Shown here piece after piece: positions 11,628 to 24,163 of a DNA stretch of 64,000 nt. The stretch covers positions 434,001 through 498,000 of the forward strand of contig VNWV01000004.1 of the NCBI GenBank assembly GCA_009801085.1, in the 5' to 3' direction. Positions within the stretch are counted from its first letter, which is position 1. The number at the start of each line of letters is the position of its first letter. Position numbers and translations under genes: made by a program. The notes under the pieces are model-generated. The model saw nothing but the letters and a program-made list of their open reading frames with translations. It was not told where the DNA came from and ran no database searches. This DNA comes from Lasiodiplodia sp. COLG20. Lineage: Eukaryota; Ascomycota; Dothideomycetes; Botryosphaeriales; Botryosphaeriaceae.

Positions 11628-14600
11628 CTAACAGTTTGTTCTTGTATTTGGTTGGAAAATCGGAAGCTGCCCGGTTTTAGATCTTTTTGACCCGCGACGA
11701 ACTATAGCAATAGCGCTTGTATAGGTTGTGACCGGGTTGAGATCTGTTTCGGACCTCGTTGAAGTGGGATTTGTTGACGGGCAATCTTGGGTCCCGTCTT
11801 CATCCGTTGTAGAGCCGAGATCCTTCAAATTTCGTACGAAATGCGCCAATCTGTTCTTCTGAACGATGGCCGTAGCTGTCAGGCAAAGGGCGACTGCTGC
11901 CAGACCTATCATGCTGCCGAGAACCGGAGGCTTTGGGAAGCTTCCCATGCTAAAAATGCTTGCTGCGAAACCGATCGGAAGGAAGGTTGCTGTGACGTAA
12001 GTGAACAAACGCACGTCTTCGGCACCACGTAGATTCAGGTCATCCCGTATGTACTCCCGAGTGCTAGCGAGATGACCCCTCAAGGTTTGTACGTTTGTGC
12101 GGCAGCGTTCCAGTTGTCGGACTCTGTGGTCGTTCGATGCAAGCAACTTCGTGATCGTTGGACGGTACTTCCGCTCGTCGTTTCTCGTCCATCGGGGCCT
12201 CTCTGGAGCCCGTGCTGTCTCTCTGTTCCTCCAGCGCGTCACCTGTTCGAGATTCTCACTTAGGTCGTCTTCCAGGGCGTTCAGGATCTCCTCAAGCTTT
12301 TTTGACTCGCTGCTGAAGTTGAAATATGCAGATCCTTTGATCTGAAACAGAGAGACGGCATTCTTGATAGCGTCAGATGTGTTTTCGCTGTCAGGCATGC
12401 CACTTATCTGTCTTATCCTATTCCCAATTTCTTTGACGATATGCTCTGTAGAGATCGTGACTTCCCTCAACATTTGGTCAAAGAGGATGAGCTCGAGTAC
12501 TTTCCTTTGACGCCAGGGCTGTTTGTCCAGCTCACTTCTTGGAAGGTTCTCATTTGGCTCAAGGATTTTTTGCATGCGCTCTTCGACATTCATCTCCTTC
12601 AATCGAGGCCGTGTTTCATGTATCTGGCCGCAGGCAATGTTGAACTCGATGAAGTGACAGGTCCAATAGCGATCAAAGAAGTCCCCATTGAAATGAAACC
12701 CCACGGCTGCTTTACTGATGAATTTCTTCTTGGAAACCTCAGCCACAATGGGATCTGGTATAGAAGAGTTGGCTTCGAGATGAGGGTTGCTGTCATGCAT
12801 CTGGTAGAATGAAATGTGAAATTCCGTCCTCCAGGTATTCAAAACGGCCGTCGTTTCGTCGAAGAAGTACTTGTCGTAACACTTGTGCCGTTCGAAAAAC
12901 CCCCAGATGTCATCTTTGATGGACCATGGAGAGGCCAGGTAGCATAGCATGGCAGTGTCGTGATCCGCTCGTGAAAGACACACAAGTCTCTTTTTCACAA
13001 CCTCGTCGGTTGCATCTGTTCGACGTCTCGAAGATATCGCTCTCATGAATTCTCCGTTGCTCCTTGCCAAGTAACTCTTCACAGTGCGTTTCACGTGCTT
13101 CCGCTTGTCCGTGGATTTCACGTGCTTCCGCTTGTCCGTGGATTTAGATGACCGGTGGACATCAAAGATCACTCCCTTTTCACCATCACCTTCAGGGAAG
13201 TGTTCTCGCTCTCCAAGACGCTGGCCAAAAAAGTCCCACCCGGATATTTTGGACGGCATTTCGTCGAATGTGCCAAGATGGTCATAATTCCGGGATTCCA
13301 GTCTCTCAAGAGTGCTGTTGAGAATCTGGGGCCATGGTTCGGAAGCTTTATTTCGAGCAAGTCGGAGCATGAAAGCCAGCAGCTCCAGCTTTTTAAGGTT
13401 CGCAAACCCATCGATTAGGCACTCCTGGTGCTTTTCAAATGCATCTCGGAAGTTTGCGGTAAAGTTGGCATCTGAACCGAGAACGAAAATCTCATCCAAA
13501 AATTCGCTGAAGAGCACAGCAGTCAGGCTGCTACCAAGCTTGCTGATGTGTGCCTCAAGCTCTGTTCGTGCTTTGTTAGGATATTTATCCAGATGCTGCA
13601 TCGATTTTTTTAGGCTGTCGATGGTGTCTTTGCATTTGAGAAATCGGAGCTCAGGATCAAAATCCAGAAAAGCAGGCTCGTTGTAAAGCCACTCATCCTG
13701 AAGCTCCACAATGCTCTGTTGGTCAATGAAATTGTTGAACGGGAGGGTTTTGGTTGCCACAATGACCTCCTTGGCGGTTTGAATTTCCTGAGATCTTGAA
13801 CTGGAGCTCTTTTGTACGATGGCTCTCCCACCTGTGCTTGAGGCTTTTCCAGGGGATTGATACGTCCAAATAATATATGGGATCTCGAATGTCGAATGCC
13901 AGTAGTCGTCTCGATATTCAGCATCCAACAGCGGCTCGGGCTGCTTCGTCAGCTCGTCCATCCATCCAGGGAATAGGCCGTGTACACCAGAGCTACCCAT
14001 AAGAGTTCGGTAAGCAGATTGGAACGTTTGGCCCGCCGGCTTCGAATTAATCTGATATCCTTCGCTCGCCATGATCAGAGCCAAAGCATATCGAAGCGGA
14101 TTGCTCCAAACTGTTGTATCGTTATTCTCGTGCAGAATTTGAGCTTCCAAAGTATTTCTCCATACATCGAGCAGTTCGTTGGACTCGGTCGCGCTGAAGA
14201 GGCTGTGTCGCATACCGTAGAATAATGCTGTATCACGGCTCCGGAACATGAATCTCGTCTCGCTGGATGATCGGAAGACTGCGAGCATGCGCTTCTTCGA
14301 TGCAGGGTTTTCTGTTGTGAACCGTTTCAGGATATGCTTCTGGGCCTCGGTCGAGGAGTAATCTCTTGCACTTGAATTTCTGGATGGAGTCTGATTTCCT
14401 GACCTTCCTTCGCTTTGAGGGGAAGAGGAATGTTGGGTATTGAGAATACGGCCAAATCCTATGTTCTCCAATGCCTTGAGAGCCCGCCAGATCCAGAAAT
14501 GGTCGTCAAGGTAGTAGTTGTCGTTCCCATTGACCTCATCTGTGAACCGCGGAAATGCAAAGGAGCCCCTCTCTGGCCTCCTTTCGGTGCGCTGCAGCTG

Positions 14601-16933
14601 CTGAACCCACCGTTCAGCCGGCGTTTGAAAGCTTGCAAAACGTGGGTCTTTGGTTTCTTGATTTCTTTGTTCGTCCCTCTCCTTCTCGCTACGCTGTCTT
14701 TTTGATTCATCTTGCGCCATGTGTTTTTGCCCATCGCGTCGTCTCTCGTCGTCTGTTTGTGAGTTGTAGCCTTTCAGATCCGAGCGATCCTGGATACCCC
14801 CTTTTTCAGCACCGTAGTTATCGAACCCATTCTTATCAAAAGATCCTTGTCGATTGCCACGTTTCTCAGCCGTTTCCTTCCTTAAACCCGGTTGCGTCAT
14901 CATCAGGTTTCCAGTATCGGTTGCGGCTGCCGCATTTATCTCGGTCTCTCTTTCTGTTTCATTCCCATCCATGTTCTCCTTTGGTAAGCCGCCGGTTTCT
15001 TGAGAGAGCGGCCTTCGTCTTTGGGTTTCGACGGGCACACACCGGAAAATGTCTACTTTGATGAGCTGAAGTGCGGCATCGATGAGTGAGTTCGTGCCCA
15101 GGAACCTGGGCTTTTGGCCGAGTGGAGTTCGAATGTTTTGGCCTGATGCCCAGTAGTCCGGGAAAAATGACGGGTTCTCTGTGAGTCTCGGATTCTCCAG
15201 GCTCGAGATCCAGTTCAAATGACCTCTACACGCGTCTTCAATGCGCTTTGCAAGACGCTGGAGGACTTCTCGATTTACGAATTGCTCAGGATCCCACGGC
15301 TTGGTATCTTCCTTTGGGCCCCGTGGATTTTTAGAGGTTCGCGTCTTGCTTCTCATCTCATCGAAGAGGTAGTCGCGAACGGAGATCAAAAATCGGAACG
15401 CGAAGCTATAGGCACCATTAACTTTTACATCTTTTAGCAGAATGTAAGACCCACAAGCTAGCTGATGTGACAATGCGATGACCGGATAAGTCACCGCAAG
15501 TGATTGCTAGAGTATTCACAGTGTTCCCCTTATCATCTTGTTATAATAGTCAGCACCACCGTCGCGATTAAACTATGGTACGGCATTCTGAACTGACCTT
15601 GATGACGCACCGGAATGCAGCAGACTGAAAGTATATGTTCTAGACTGCGTCTCATGGTGAAGTCGAAGTGACGATCTGTTGAAAAGATGCCTTTGTTGAC
15701 TCTTGATGGCGAGAGCGAATTCCGCAAATCGATCAATTCCTGGTGCTCAATACAATAGTTTTTCTGGTCCTCATCGGTGGAACCGGTCTGTAGCCGGTAC
15801 GCCACCGTGATTTCCACTCTCTTCTTTCCCTCAAATGTATCCCTAGGGTTGTCGTGAAGATATTTTATAGTGTACCAAGAACTTGGGAAATCCGAGGGGT
15901 TCTGAAGTTCCTGAGCTTCACCATCAAGAAAAACTGCCATGACGAGCTCTACGGAAGGTTTGTCGCTCTGTTGATTCTTGTTGTCTTGCTCCCCATCATC
16001 TGAAAGAAAGCCAGAATGGGTCCGTACCAAGCTAGAATTCTGAACCAAGAGTCGCGTTCTGTACGAGGGCGCGTCGTAAGAATCTTTGTTGAACTCATAA
16101 TTGCAATCTTGCCACTCGAGGTCCCTCAACTTTATGTCTGCATCTGCGAAACATTGACGGAACTTGGACAGCTCCCGAGACCCGGCAAAACCTGTGTCGC
16201 CCTCGATAATGAATTGCTGGAAAAGGATACCGTGATTAGCGAAATACTGCACCGCGAACTTGCAGTCATCCTCAGCACGAGTAAAGCGAGGCCAACGGTC
16301 GCAAATGAAGTCTAGTTCGGGTTCGTCGTACTCCCAGATGCGGAATCCCATTGCGTCATATGGTCGGACAGAGAGATTTTTCAAGTCTCGTAAGCGTGAT
16401 TCGACTTGATAAGGCTCGTCGGTACGGAGGTGATCGGCAGAAAAGATGCCAGATCGTCCGACACCGAGGAATTTGCTGATCTGTATAAGATTTCCGTATC
16501 GGTTGACCGTCGCCGTGATACCGTCAGCTCCAAAAGAGATGGGAAAACCCTTTCCTGCCAGAGGTTTGTCTTGTATTGACTCGTCAAGGGTCGGATTCGT
16601 GTCCCTCTGGCGCCTGACGTATGAGTTGAAGCCGATGCACATTTCAGGCTTGATAAAAAGCCCGACGTAATCGCTCTTGCTTGTATCGACTATTTCGTAC
16701 CCGCTATTTCAGCACTTGTCACGTAATGGAATAGCTGTAGACTGACAACTTTTGATGTCACACCCGTCGTTGTCGCTTGGGATGTTCTGAGAATTGGTTG
16801 AGTTTGGCTGCGAAGTCGTCCCACAAGGATCATGATCAGAGCTGTTGAGAGAGCCTTCCAACTCGCGGGGGGAGCCTGCTGTGGATGGCCTCTGAGGTCT
16901 CCCATCTGTGGGTGGCGGTATATGGTCTGTCAT
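11628..16933 (-). CDS. Very large CorA-like membrane protein, four exons
   Basis: Read on the minus strand, exons 16764-16933, 15598-16703, 15455-15506 and 11628-15405 join in frame to 1701 residues. It looks like two separate genes until the small introns are removed. Junction logic: splicing yields GYEIVDTSKSDYVGLFIKPE across intron 1 (16704-16763), then ITCGDLSGHRIVTSASFFAF across introns 15507-15597 and 15406-15454. From memory, the latter resembles a block conserved in fungal CorA-like proteins. A central part is rich in charged residues. The C-terminus has a coiled region and two membrane helices (LFTYVTATFLPIGFAASIFS and SMIGLAAVALCLTATAIV), the topology of CorA/ZntB magnesium transporters. 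The canonical GMN after the first helix is not seen (SMGS instead), so transport activity is doubtful. A 27-bp tandem duplication lies inside exon 4. Confidence 0.78.
13089..13142. repeat. 27-bp tandem duplication inside the CorA-like gene
   Basis: Two perfect 27-bp units (13089-13115 and 13116-13142), each containing CACGTGCTTCCGCTTG. Because 27 is a multiple of three, the protein simply gains a repeated KSTDKRKHV segment and the frame is kept. Perfect identity suggests a recent event. Confidence 0.9.
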
Positions 16934-18263
16934 GATGTTCGATGGTTCGTGAAAAGTTTGGCAACTGAAGTGTTGTAGGAACAATGATTAGAATTGGAAA
17001 TAGTGCGTCTCTTAGGCGTCTCTTAACCACAAGTGCGCTCTTTGGGCCTTTATGTCTTTCAGGCGAGTTGCGGGAAAAGAAAAAAAAAAACAAGGCAAAG
17101 ATTTTGTGGCGTCTGAAGCACTAGCTGAAAGCATCAAAAACGAAAGCACGTAAGTCGCTGCTGGTGTCTCTTCCGATATGAGTGGGTTCTGCGATTGCGG
17201 ATCCATGTAGCATTGGGTCTGAGAATTCATGGGAACCAGTAACCACTCACCCAAAGCGCGGATTACCTTATTTGACGTATGGGGCATTCGGGTGGCGCCG
17301 TTCTGGCCCCGAAAGGCGCAGCCACATCACAGTGATCGTCTTGCGCAAGCTGAGGCACAAGAACGAATCAGCAGGTCACTCTCGTTATGTGGTCATTTTT
17401 TAGATCCACTAAGCATGCGAATATAGTAGAAAGCATATGAATCAGGCTTACCAAGACTCCTGTATGCCAAATATCTCACCGATCTGCTCACACGCGTGCA
17501 GGAAAAAAAAAAAAAAAAACCCAAGGCAAGCTGAATCTCGATGCATGTCTCGAATCACAGACAGGCTCCAGCTATTCAACCTCTGCACGTTGCAACGGTC
17601 GATGACTCAAACTGTATGCACATGCTAGGCGTATTGCAATCCAGGCTTTAAATCCGATCCCCAGCAGTATCGGTCGCAACGGATTGCCGCTGTAAGCGTG
17701 ACATACGCAAACCTAACCGAGAAACGTAGGCGGGGCTCTGGACCCGCTTGGCGCTTCTGTGAGTCGACGGATGGGTAGGCATCGCCCTGCGTCGTCGAGT
17801 AGTGCGCCCCCGCGTGGCGCGCGGTGCGAGCCGAAGGGTCCCTAGCGCGGGACCAAGGAAAGCCGTGCTGTGCGTTATACTGAGATATGCTTTCGCAAAA
17901 AGCGAGGTTAGCTGTGATGAACCGGCATGCCTTCGCCTAAGATGTCGTTGGGGCAGATAGATCCAGGCCTCGGGGCGTGATTGGCTTCGAGTACGGCGAT
18001 TTCAGCCCATACCTTTGCCTCCGAATCTAAAGAAAACTGGGGATAAAGCTGCGTTTTTCTCTAAGCTACTTTTAAATTTGTAGAAGGAAAAATCGTCTAC
18101 ACTACATAGTCCATGTAACACCAGACATAATGGATTTAGCTGTTCCGTAATATGGAGTAAGTACTGTCTGCAACACTGCTCGCTTTGATAGCGTACCATG
18201 AAGAAGCTGAGGTCCACTTTGCCCAAATATCTCCTCTCCAGGGTTGTTGTGGTCCATATGGTT
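16934..18263. other. Intergenic region with homopolymer tracts
   Basis: 1330 bp with no gene I can support. It includes the CorA-like promoter (16934-17150), a T-run/A-run at 17083-17092, a long A tract at about 17503-17518, and a GC-rich island near 17730-17870 with no open frame of note. The last 260 bp is the 3' flank of the NADH dehydrogenase-like gene. Confidence 0.4.
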
Positions 18264-19577
18264 TCACCTCCTCGCAATATCCCTTCCACCAAGCCATACA
18301 AACAACCAGCTGATGGAAATCATGATCCTTCGCCTCCAGCTACGGGTCCACGCCAGGCTGCCAGATCTCCAAGCCAGCCAAGCGCTCATTCCCGTCCATT
18401 CCTCCCTCCCACCAATGACTCCATCGTGTCGACCCAGGTACGCCAGCAGTGCCCTCTGCTTGTAGCGGAACGGCTCCTGCGGGCGTCCATCCCCCTTATT
18501 CAACGCATCAACCAGATACTCGCCCTTCTGCAGCGCCACCTCAGCCAGCATCGGCAGCGTCTCGCCCTCGATATCCGCCGCATCTCCCAGTGCGTACACA
18601 TCCTCCATCGGCTCGCCGTCTTCCCGCAGCACCCGAAGATACCTATCCGTCAGGATCCTCGGCAGCCCCTTCTCCGCCTTCTTCACGCCGCGCAGCCCCT
18701 CGACCAGCTCGCTCACCTTGTTCCCCGTCGCCCACAGCAGCATGCCGAACGGCAGCCTCCCATCCTCCTTGGTGACGATGCAGTCTTGCTCCACCCTCTC
18801 GATATGACTGCCCGTCTTGATCTCAACCTTCTTCCCCTCCAGACTCCCCGTCGCGTACTCGCTCAACCTCGCATCAAACGTGCCGAGGATCTGCGGCGCG
18901 ACGTCATGGATGGTAATCCGCAGCATCCCATCCAGATGCTTATACACGTGCCGCAGGTCCTCGTTCCACGCATCCCACAGCTCGGCCGCAGCCTCGATCC
19001 CGACCGCGCCGCCACCGACGACGCGCACGTGCAGCAGGTCGCGCTGGCGCTGCGTGCCCACCACGCCCGGCAGGCTCGCCGCATCAAGCATCTCGAGCAG
19101 CCGCTGCTGCACGACGCGCGCGTCGTTCGTCGTGCGCAGGAACAGCGCGTGCTGCGCCGCGCCCGCCGTGCCGAAGTCCTGGACGCCACAGCCCGGCGCG
19201 ATGCACAGCTTGTCGTACCGCACCTCGAACTCCTCCTCCCCACCCTTCTGCGGCTCCTGCGCATTCGGATCCCCGTCCCCGAGCCGCACGTCCGGCCGGC
19301 ACCGCACGACGCGGGCGCCGAAGTCGATCGCCGTCGCGCGCGCCTTGTAGTACGCGACGTTGGGGGCGGCGCGCGAGCGGCGCCGGACGGGCTCCTCGGC
19401 GAGGCGGAAGTTGAAGAGGCCGCACGCGGCCGAGGCGAGGAGCGGCGTGTACTGCACGGTGCGGAGGGGCGAGATGACGGTGACGTTGTAGCGCGATAGG
19501 GCGGCTTTTTGGCTCAGGGTGAAGCCGGCCCAGCCGGTGCCGATGATGGCGAGGGATTGCTTTTGAGTGGTGGACAT
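18264..19577 (-). CDS. Type II (alternative) NADH dehydrogenase-like flavoprotein
   Basis: FAD- and NAD(P)H-binding oxidoreductase of the NDE/NDI family, which passes electrons from NADH to ubiquinone without proton pumping. Single exon, 437 residues. The FAD Rossmann motif is IIGTGWAGF near residue 11; TPLLASAACG follows as in the family. The NADH-binding motif is VVGGGAVGIEAAAEL near the middle; the second FAD motif is YALGDAADI. The C-terminus WLFVWLGGRDIARR is the amphipathic membrane-contact tail typical of alternative NADH dehydrogenases. There is no evident mitochondrial presequence before the first glycine motif, unlike well-studied NDE1/NDI1, so location is uncertain; AIF-like proteins are the main alternative. 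Splicing from an upstream targeting exon cannot be excluded. Confidence 0.85.
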   Translation of the reverse strand: MSTTQKQSLAIIGTGWAGFTLSQKAALSRYNVTVISPLRTVQYTPLLASAACGLFNFRLAEEPVRRRSRAAPNVAYYKARATAIDFGARVVRCRPDVRLGDGDPNAQEPQKGGEEEFEVRYDKLCIAPGCGVQDFGTAGAAQHALFLRTTNDARVVQQRLLEMLDAASLPGVVGTQRQRDLLHVRVVGGGAVGIEAAAELWDAWNEDLRHVYKHLDGMLRITIHDVAPQILGTFDARLSEYATGSLEGKKVEIKTGSHIERVEQDCIVTKEDGRLPFGMLLWATGNKVSELVEGLRGVKKAEKGLPRILTDRYLRVLREDGEPMEDVYALGDAADIEGETLPMLAEVALQKGEYLVDALNKGDGRPQEPFRYKQRALLAYLGRHDGVIGGREEWTGMSAWLAWRSGSLAWTRSWRRRIMISISWLFVWLGGRDIARR

Positions 19578-20030
19578 GTTGGGGGGATGTGGGTTGTGGT
19601 GAGAGGAAAGGGAAGGTGGTGGGGGAGAGGCCTTTTTCTGTCATTTTGGTCGAGGGGGGCAGGGAATGGGGGTGGTGGTGAGGGCGGAGAGTTATGTCAT
19701 GGAGAGATCATGGTGGTGACGCGCGACGTACGTGGTTTATCGGGGTGGTGATGGCCGTTGGCAAGGTGTTTCGATTACTGACAGGTTCGAAGACGTCATG
19801 TCCAGGGGTCAAGCTTTTGGCAGTGGGCCACCAGCACCGCTTCTCAAGCTTCTCATTGGTTGCTGTTCAATGCTTAGCCTGCTTAGCCTTCCGAATCTGG
19901 CCCGCATTGGATTCCATGGCTGCCGCCTTCTTCCGCTTGCCGTCCACCAAGCTCCCGATAACCGATCATCTTGTTGTCGACCCCTGGCCTGCGGGGAATT
20001 ACAAATGTTACCCTGCAACTCCGTTGTTGA
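19578..20030. other. Intergenic region between two minus-strand genes
   Basis: 453 bp holding the promoter of the NADH dehydrogenase-like gene (G-rich on the plus strand, GGGGGAGAGG and GGTGGTGGTGAGG, so C-rich in its leader) and the 3' flank of the urea transporter. No gene seen. Confidence 0.4.
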
Positions 20031-22758
20031 TTACTTTCCTATCGTCTCAGCCTTCGCGATGACGTCAAACGAACTCTCGTTCTTGGACTCTCCCGGCGTT
20101 GTCGTCTTCGATCCTTCCGAGCCATTGCCTTCACCATCGCTGGCGGATGTTGAGTTGTCGGCGTTACCCTGGTGCGACTTCCCAGACCCGGATCGAAGGC
20201 CTCTCCACACGGCCAGAATCTGGTCGCGGCCGTCAACCAGCGGGTAAAGTCCCGCAACCAGCAGCGTCCCCCACAGCCAAATAATGGCAATGACGAGCCA
20301 GGCCGCGAAAAACTGTCAGATGCCATCGTCAGCTTATCCAAACCAGGGGCCTTTCCTCCAGCACCAACTCCACCCCACCTCACGGCAACACCAGAAAAGA
20401 AAGAAAAGAAACCACTCACCTTCTCCCCAAACACATACCTCGCCGCATACATCGGCAACGGCCACAACACCCAATGCCCCAAAAACGTCGCCGCCGCCCA
20501 CCCCGCCGCGATCCTCCCCCACCTCTTCAACCTCCTCCTCGCCTCCTCCGAATCCTCCCCTCCTTCTCCCTCCTCCACCGCCCTCTCCAACCCCGCATCC
20601 CGCCCACTAACCTCCACCTCAAACGCCAACTTCTCCCGCCTGAACTCGCTCCACTCCCACCCCTGCCCGCCCGTCACCGCGGTGATGGCGAGCGAGTACG
20701 GCAGCGGCGCAACCGTCGCGGCGACCGTGCCGTACATGCACGGCAGCGTCGCGCCGGTAGAGGCGATGGAGACCTCGCCGTAGAAGGCGTAAGCCGTGCC
20801 CAGCCAGACGGCGATGCCGGTCGCCATGCCGAGGGTGGGTGCGAGGATGGCGGCGGCGCGCGACTGCTGGCGCCAGAGGATGGTGAGAGCGGTGGGGAAG
20901 ATGCCGGGGCAGGTTATTACGCCTGTTTGTGGGGGGTTAGCCTCTGGAGGGTTGAGGGGGGGGAGCTGGGGCGAGGGGGAGGACGGGGGGGAAGGAGGAG
21001 AAGGCAGCACCCACCGAGCATATACAGCGTCCACCCCAAATCGATCCCGACATAATGCAACATCGTACTAAACGCCGCCGCGAACACCGCGAACCCGACA
21101 ACCCCATAATGCGACCACCTTATCACATCCGCGTCGCTCGCCCCGCGGTTCACGTATGTCCGGTACACGTCGAACGCCAGGATGCTGCTCACGGCGATCA
21201 CCTGCGCCGACAGCGTCGACGTCACGGCCATGAAGGTGATCAGCAGTATGCACGCTGCGCCGCCCTTGCCCGCAACTAAAATAAAGGCGTACGGCAGCAC
21301 CAGCCCGTTCGACACCTCGACCGCCGTCATGCGCCGCGGGTAGGTGGGGAAGATGGCGGACGACTCCAGGCCGAGGACGAGCGAGGACGCGAGCGTGCCG
21401 ACGGCCCAGGGGATGGCGAAGTAGGCTATGCCGCCGATTACGTAGCCTGGGACGACGGCCGAGGGCGAGGCGGCGAAGGCTTTGATGAAGAAGCTGGTGT
21501 CCATCTGTAGGCGTGTAAGACGATGTGGGTTGGGTTGGAAAGGGGGGAGGGGGAGAGGATGGGGCTCACGATGACGAGGCCGAAGTTGGCGCAGATGTGG
21601 ATGATGCCGAAGAGGATGCCCTGGATTTTGCGTACGTGAGCTGCTGGTATGGGAACTTATGTGTTGGAAGGAATCCTTACACCTTTGGACGTCATGGTCA
21701 AGTACGAGCCATCGTGGTTTCCTGAGACCGGGTGGCGAAACCCAGCTTGCTGGAAGATCTCGAAGAGGTTGGAGAGAGAACCTATCTCCTCGACTGTGAA
21801 GGCTTTGACGGTGAAGAAGCAGAGAATGATGAGGATGGTGAAAGTGTGGAGGTAATCCGTCAGGAAACTGGATATTCGGTCAGCTTCTGCCTGAAAACAT
21901 GCCGAGGATCTCAGGGGAAGTACGTTGCTTTGATGCCACCGACGAAGGTGTAGAGCGCGACACCGACCGGAAGGAGGAAGGTTGCCGCGATGACATGCAT
22001 TCCGGTCCTGGGATACGTCAGCCATTGTTCCGGTGTAGCATCGCCAGAATAAAAGGATCATTTACATGGCGGTGATGACAGCAGAAGCACCCAGTAGCAT
22101 GTTTGCGCAGGCAAACAGGTTGTTCAATAGGCAAAGTACCATGTAAACGATGTGGGCGATGTTTCCTGTATAGGTCAGCAAGGTGTCTTCTGCCTTCTTT
22201 GCTTACCGAGCCTCACCATAACGAATCCTGACAATCTCGAGTAGGGTGTGTGCTTCTGGAATCTTTCTTTTGCAGGAAATACCCAGGAGTGCGAAGAACA
22301 CAATCATGGGGCTACATCCTGCTGCAAACCAGAAGGGTCCGGAGACGCCGTACTGGTACCCGACCAATGACGATCCGAGCATGGCGGTACTCCATAACCA
22401 GGACTGCAGCACAATCAGCAATTCCAATCCATAGAGCTGGAGCTTCTTGTGTCTCAACATACGGAGATGACGGCTGATGAGGTAAGGCCTCGAGTTACAG
22501 AACGATTGGCCGTCATGAATACTTCCGTTTTTTCGTTATCCTCGCCCACAGTCCTCTTCAGGATTTTGGTCACAAAAACCATTCCTTCGAAACGGTCAGA
22601 TGCCATTACGCCTTTCAATTGGAGAATTGTGGCTTCGACTTACCGAAAGCGATAACCAGACCAACCGCTACCACAACCACATACCCCACGGCCTGCGAAA
22701 GCGGAGGTGCAAGGGCCTCACCACTTGAGCCATCTCGGGCTAAAATCTCCACATCCAT
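20031..22758 (-). CDS. DUR3: DUR3-like urea/polyamine active transporter (sodium:solute symporter family)
   Basis: Plasma-membrane proton-coupled importer of urea and often polyamines. Ten exons on the minus strand: 22644-22758, 22463-22584, 22217-22403, 22066-22165, 21924-22007, 21681-21867, 21570-21620, 21015-21504, 20420-20922 and 20031-20312. All phases agree and yield 706 residues, a normal size. Diagnostic blocks are SSWLWSTAMLGSSLVGYQYG, NIAHIVYMVLCLLNNLFACA, ALYTFVGGIKATFLTDYLHT, HPVSGNHDGSYLTM, ILFGIIHICANFGLVIMDTS and FFIKAFAASPSAVVPGYVIG. About 15 hydrophobic segments are visible. The C-terminal tail after GLYPLVDGRDQILAVWRGLR is hydrophilic and Ser/Thr-rich, typical of a regulated cytoplasmic tail. 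Urea permeases are usually under nitrogen control, but I did not identify a clear site here. Confidence 0.9.
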
Positions 22759-24163
22759 CTTAGATGCCTGATGTACAATGGGTGCGTGCGGTGTTGATGG
22801 GAGCTGAATCTCTCTCTCAATGTGCACCCAACGTTCTGGCCCTTTTTAAGTATCTCTCCATGCGTTCATCCCGCAAATCCCAGCCGTCCGAACAAGCGAT
22901 CAAGCTTCAACTCAGTGCACGGCGCAAAATTCTCCATCGCCCAATGAGCGGAGCCGGATCGGCAGGCGTGCATCATCGAGCACTTTTCTTATCGCATCGA
23001 GCAGCTAGTCAATGGCAGAGTTTTGGGCGAAAGAGCCTATGAGGTGGGGGTTGGATGTTTGGGTGGGCGGATGACGTGATGCGTGGTGTTGATGAGGTGC
23101 ACCGCACGATGATGGAAGCCGATACGCCGTTCGCCCCCGCGTCGCATGGCGCCTTTTAGTATACCGATGGCGAGGTCCATGATGATCGCCGTTCGCCCAC
23201 GCAGGAAAAAGTAAATGCAGGGCCGGTTTAGTGGGCGAATTATCGCTTTGCTTTTTTGTTATTCGTTTGCGTCCTTATCTGGCACGTGAAAGACATATGG
23301 AGCTTAAAATCACGTACACCAGGACTTGCGGGTTAGATCGTAGGAATGTCAACGATGTAAGCTAACGTAGAGATCTTTAGCAGAGTCAATGAAGAGAAAT
23401 GGAAGTCTAGCAGGGAGTATTTACCGGGACGGGATGCCTATTTGGGTTTAGTCCCACCTTTGTGTACGTGGTCTGCTCGTTGTCAAACCGCCGAGGGTCA
23501 AATCTGTATAGCTGCAATGGCCTTCAGCGAGTTAGCGAGTCTTAATATTCGTATTAGGGTATGCTGTCGTCGAATGCGGCCACAAATCTCGTTGGAAAGA
23601 GCCTGCTCTCCCGCCCTGCACTCTTCATTCTCACAAATTTGGATGGAGAATATAAATAGGCTCTATGAGAGGCATATCGCAAGGGGTGAAGCTTTGAAAA
23701 CCTGGATACGTTGGTGTTGCCTGCAGATCATAGTGATACAGGTGTGTTGCTGGCTGTGCTGTCATACTTTGGACTGAGTGGTTTCGTGGTTGAGTCTGAA
23801 AATGCCTTGGACCATGAGACCCGAGAAGATACTCGACTTTTGCCTAGGCGAGAGCCTTATACCCTGAGTTCCCTGAGACATGGTTAGAAAAGAAATTGTC
23901 TTTTGACTGCTGCGGAAGGTATATTTAACTTGGCCGCCGTTGTTGTTAGGAGCGATTGACCATTTAGCGCTTTCTTCCGAGTAGTTCAATACATCACCCA
24001 TTTACCTCCTCAGCTTCTCGCATCCGCCCAGCCGCACACCGTTTGGTATTGGCCACACTGCTGTCGTATCGTCAACTCATATTCGAACTACACAAAGTCA
24101 TCCATTGACACGGACTCCCACTGGGAATTTCTCCAGTTCCCACTCCAATTTACACCAGAGAAA
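22759..24163. other. Long intergenic region between DUR3-like gene and E1
   Basis: 1405 bp between divergent genes. It should contain both promoters. Short open frames exist but none has recognisable similarity or splice support. Composition varies, with A/T-rich stretches near 23230-23290 and 23340-23440. No repeats of the E-cluster palindrome type occur here. Confidence 0.4.

Noticed and set aside
15533..16642. Separate gene upstream of the large CorA-like frame
   Set aside because: Small introns with good consensus join it in frame to both sides and recreate what looks like a family block (ITCGDLSGHRIVTSASFFAF), so it is one gene.
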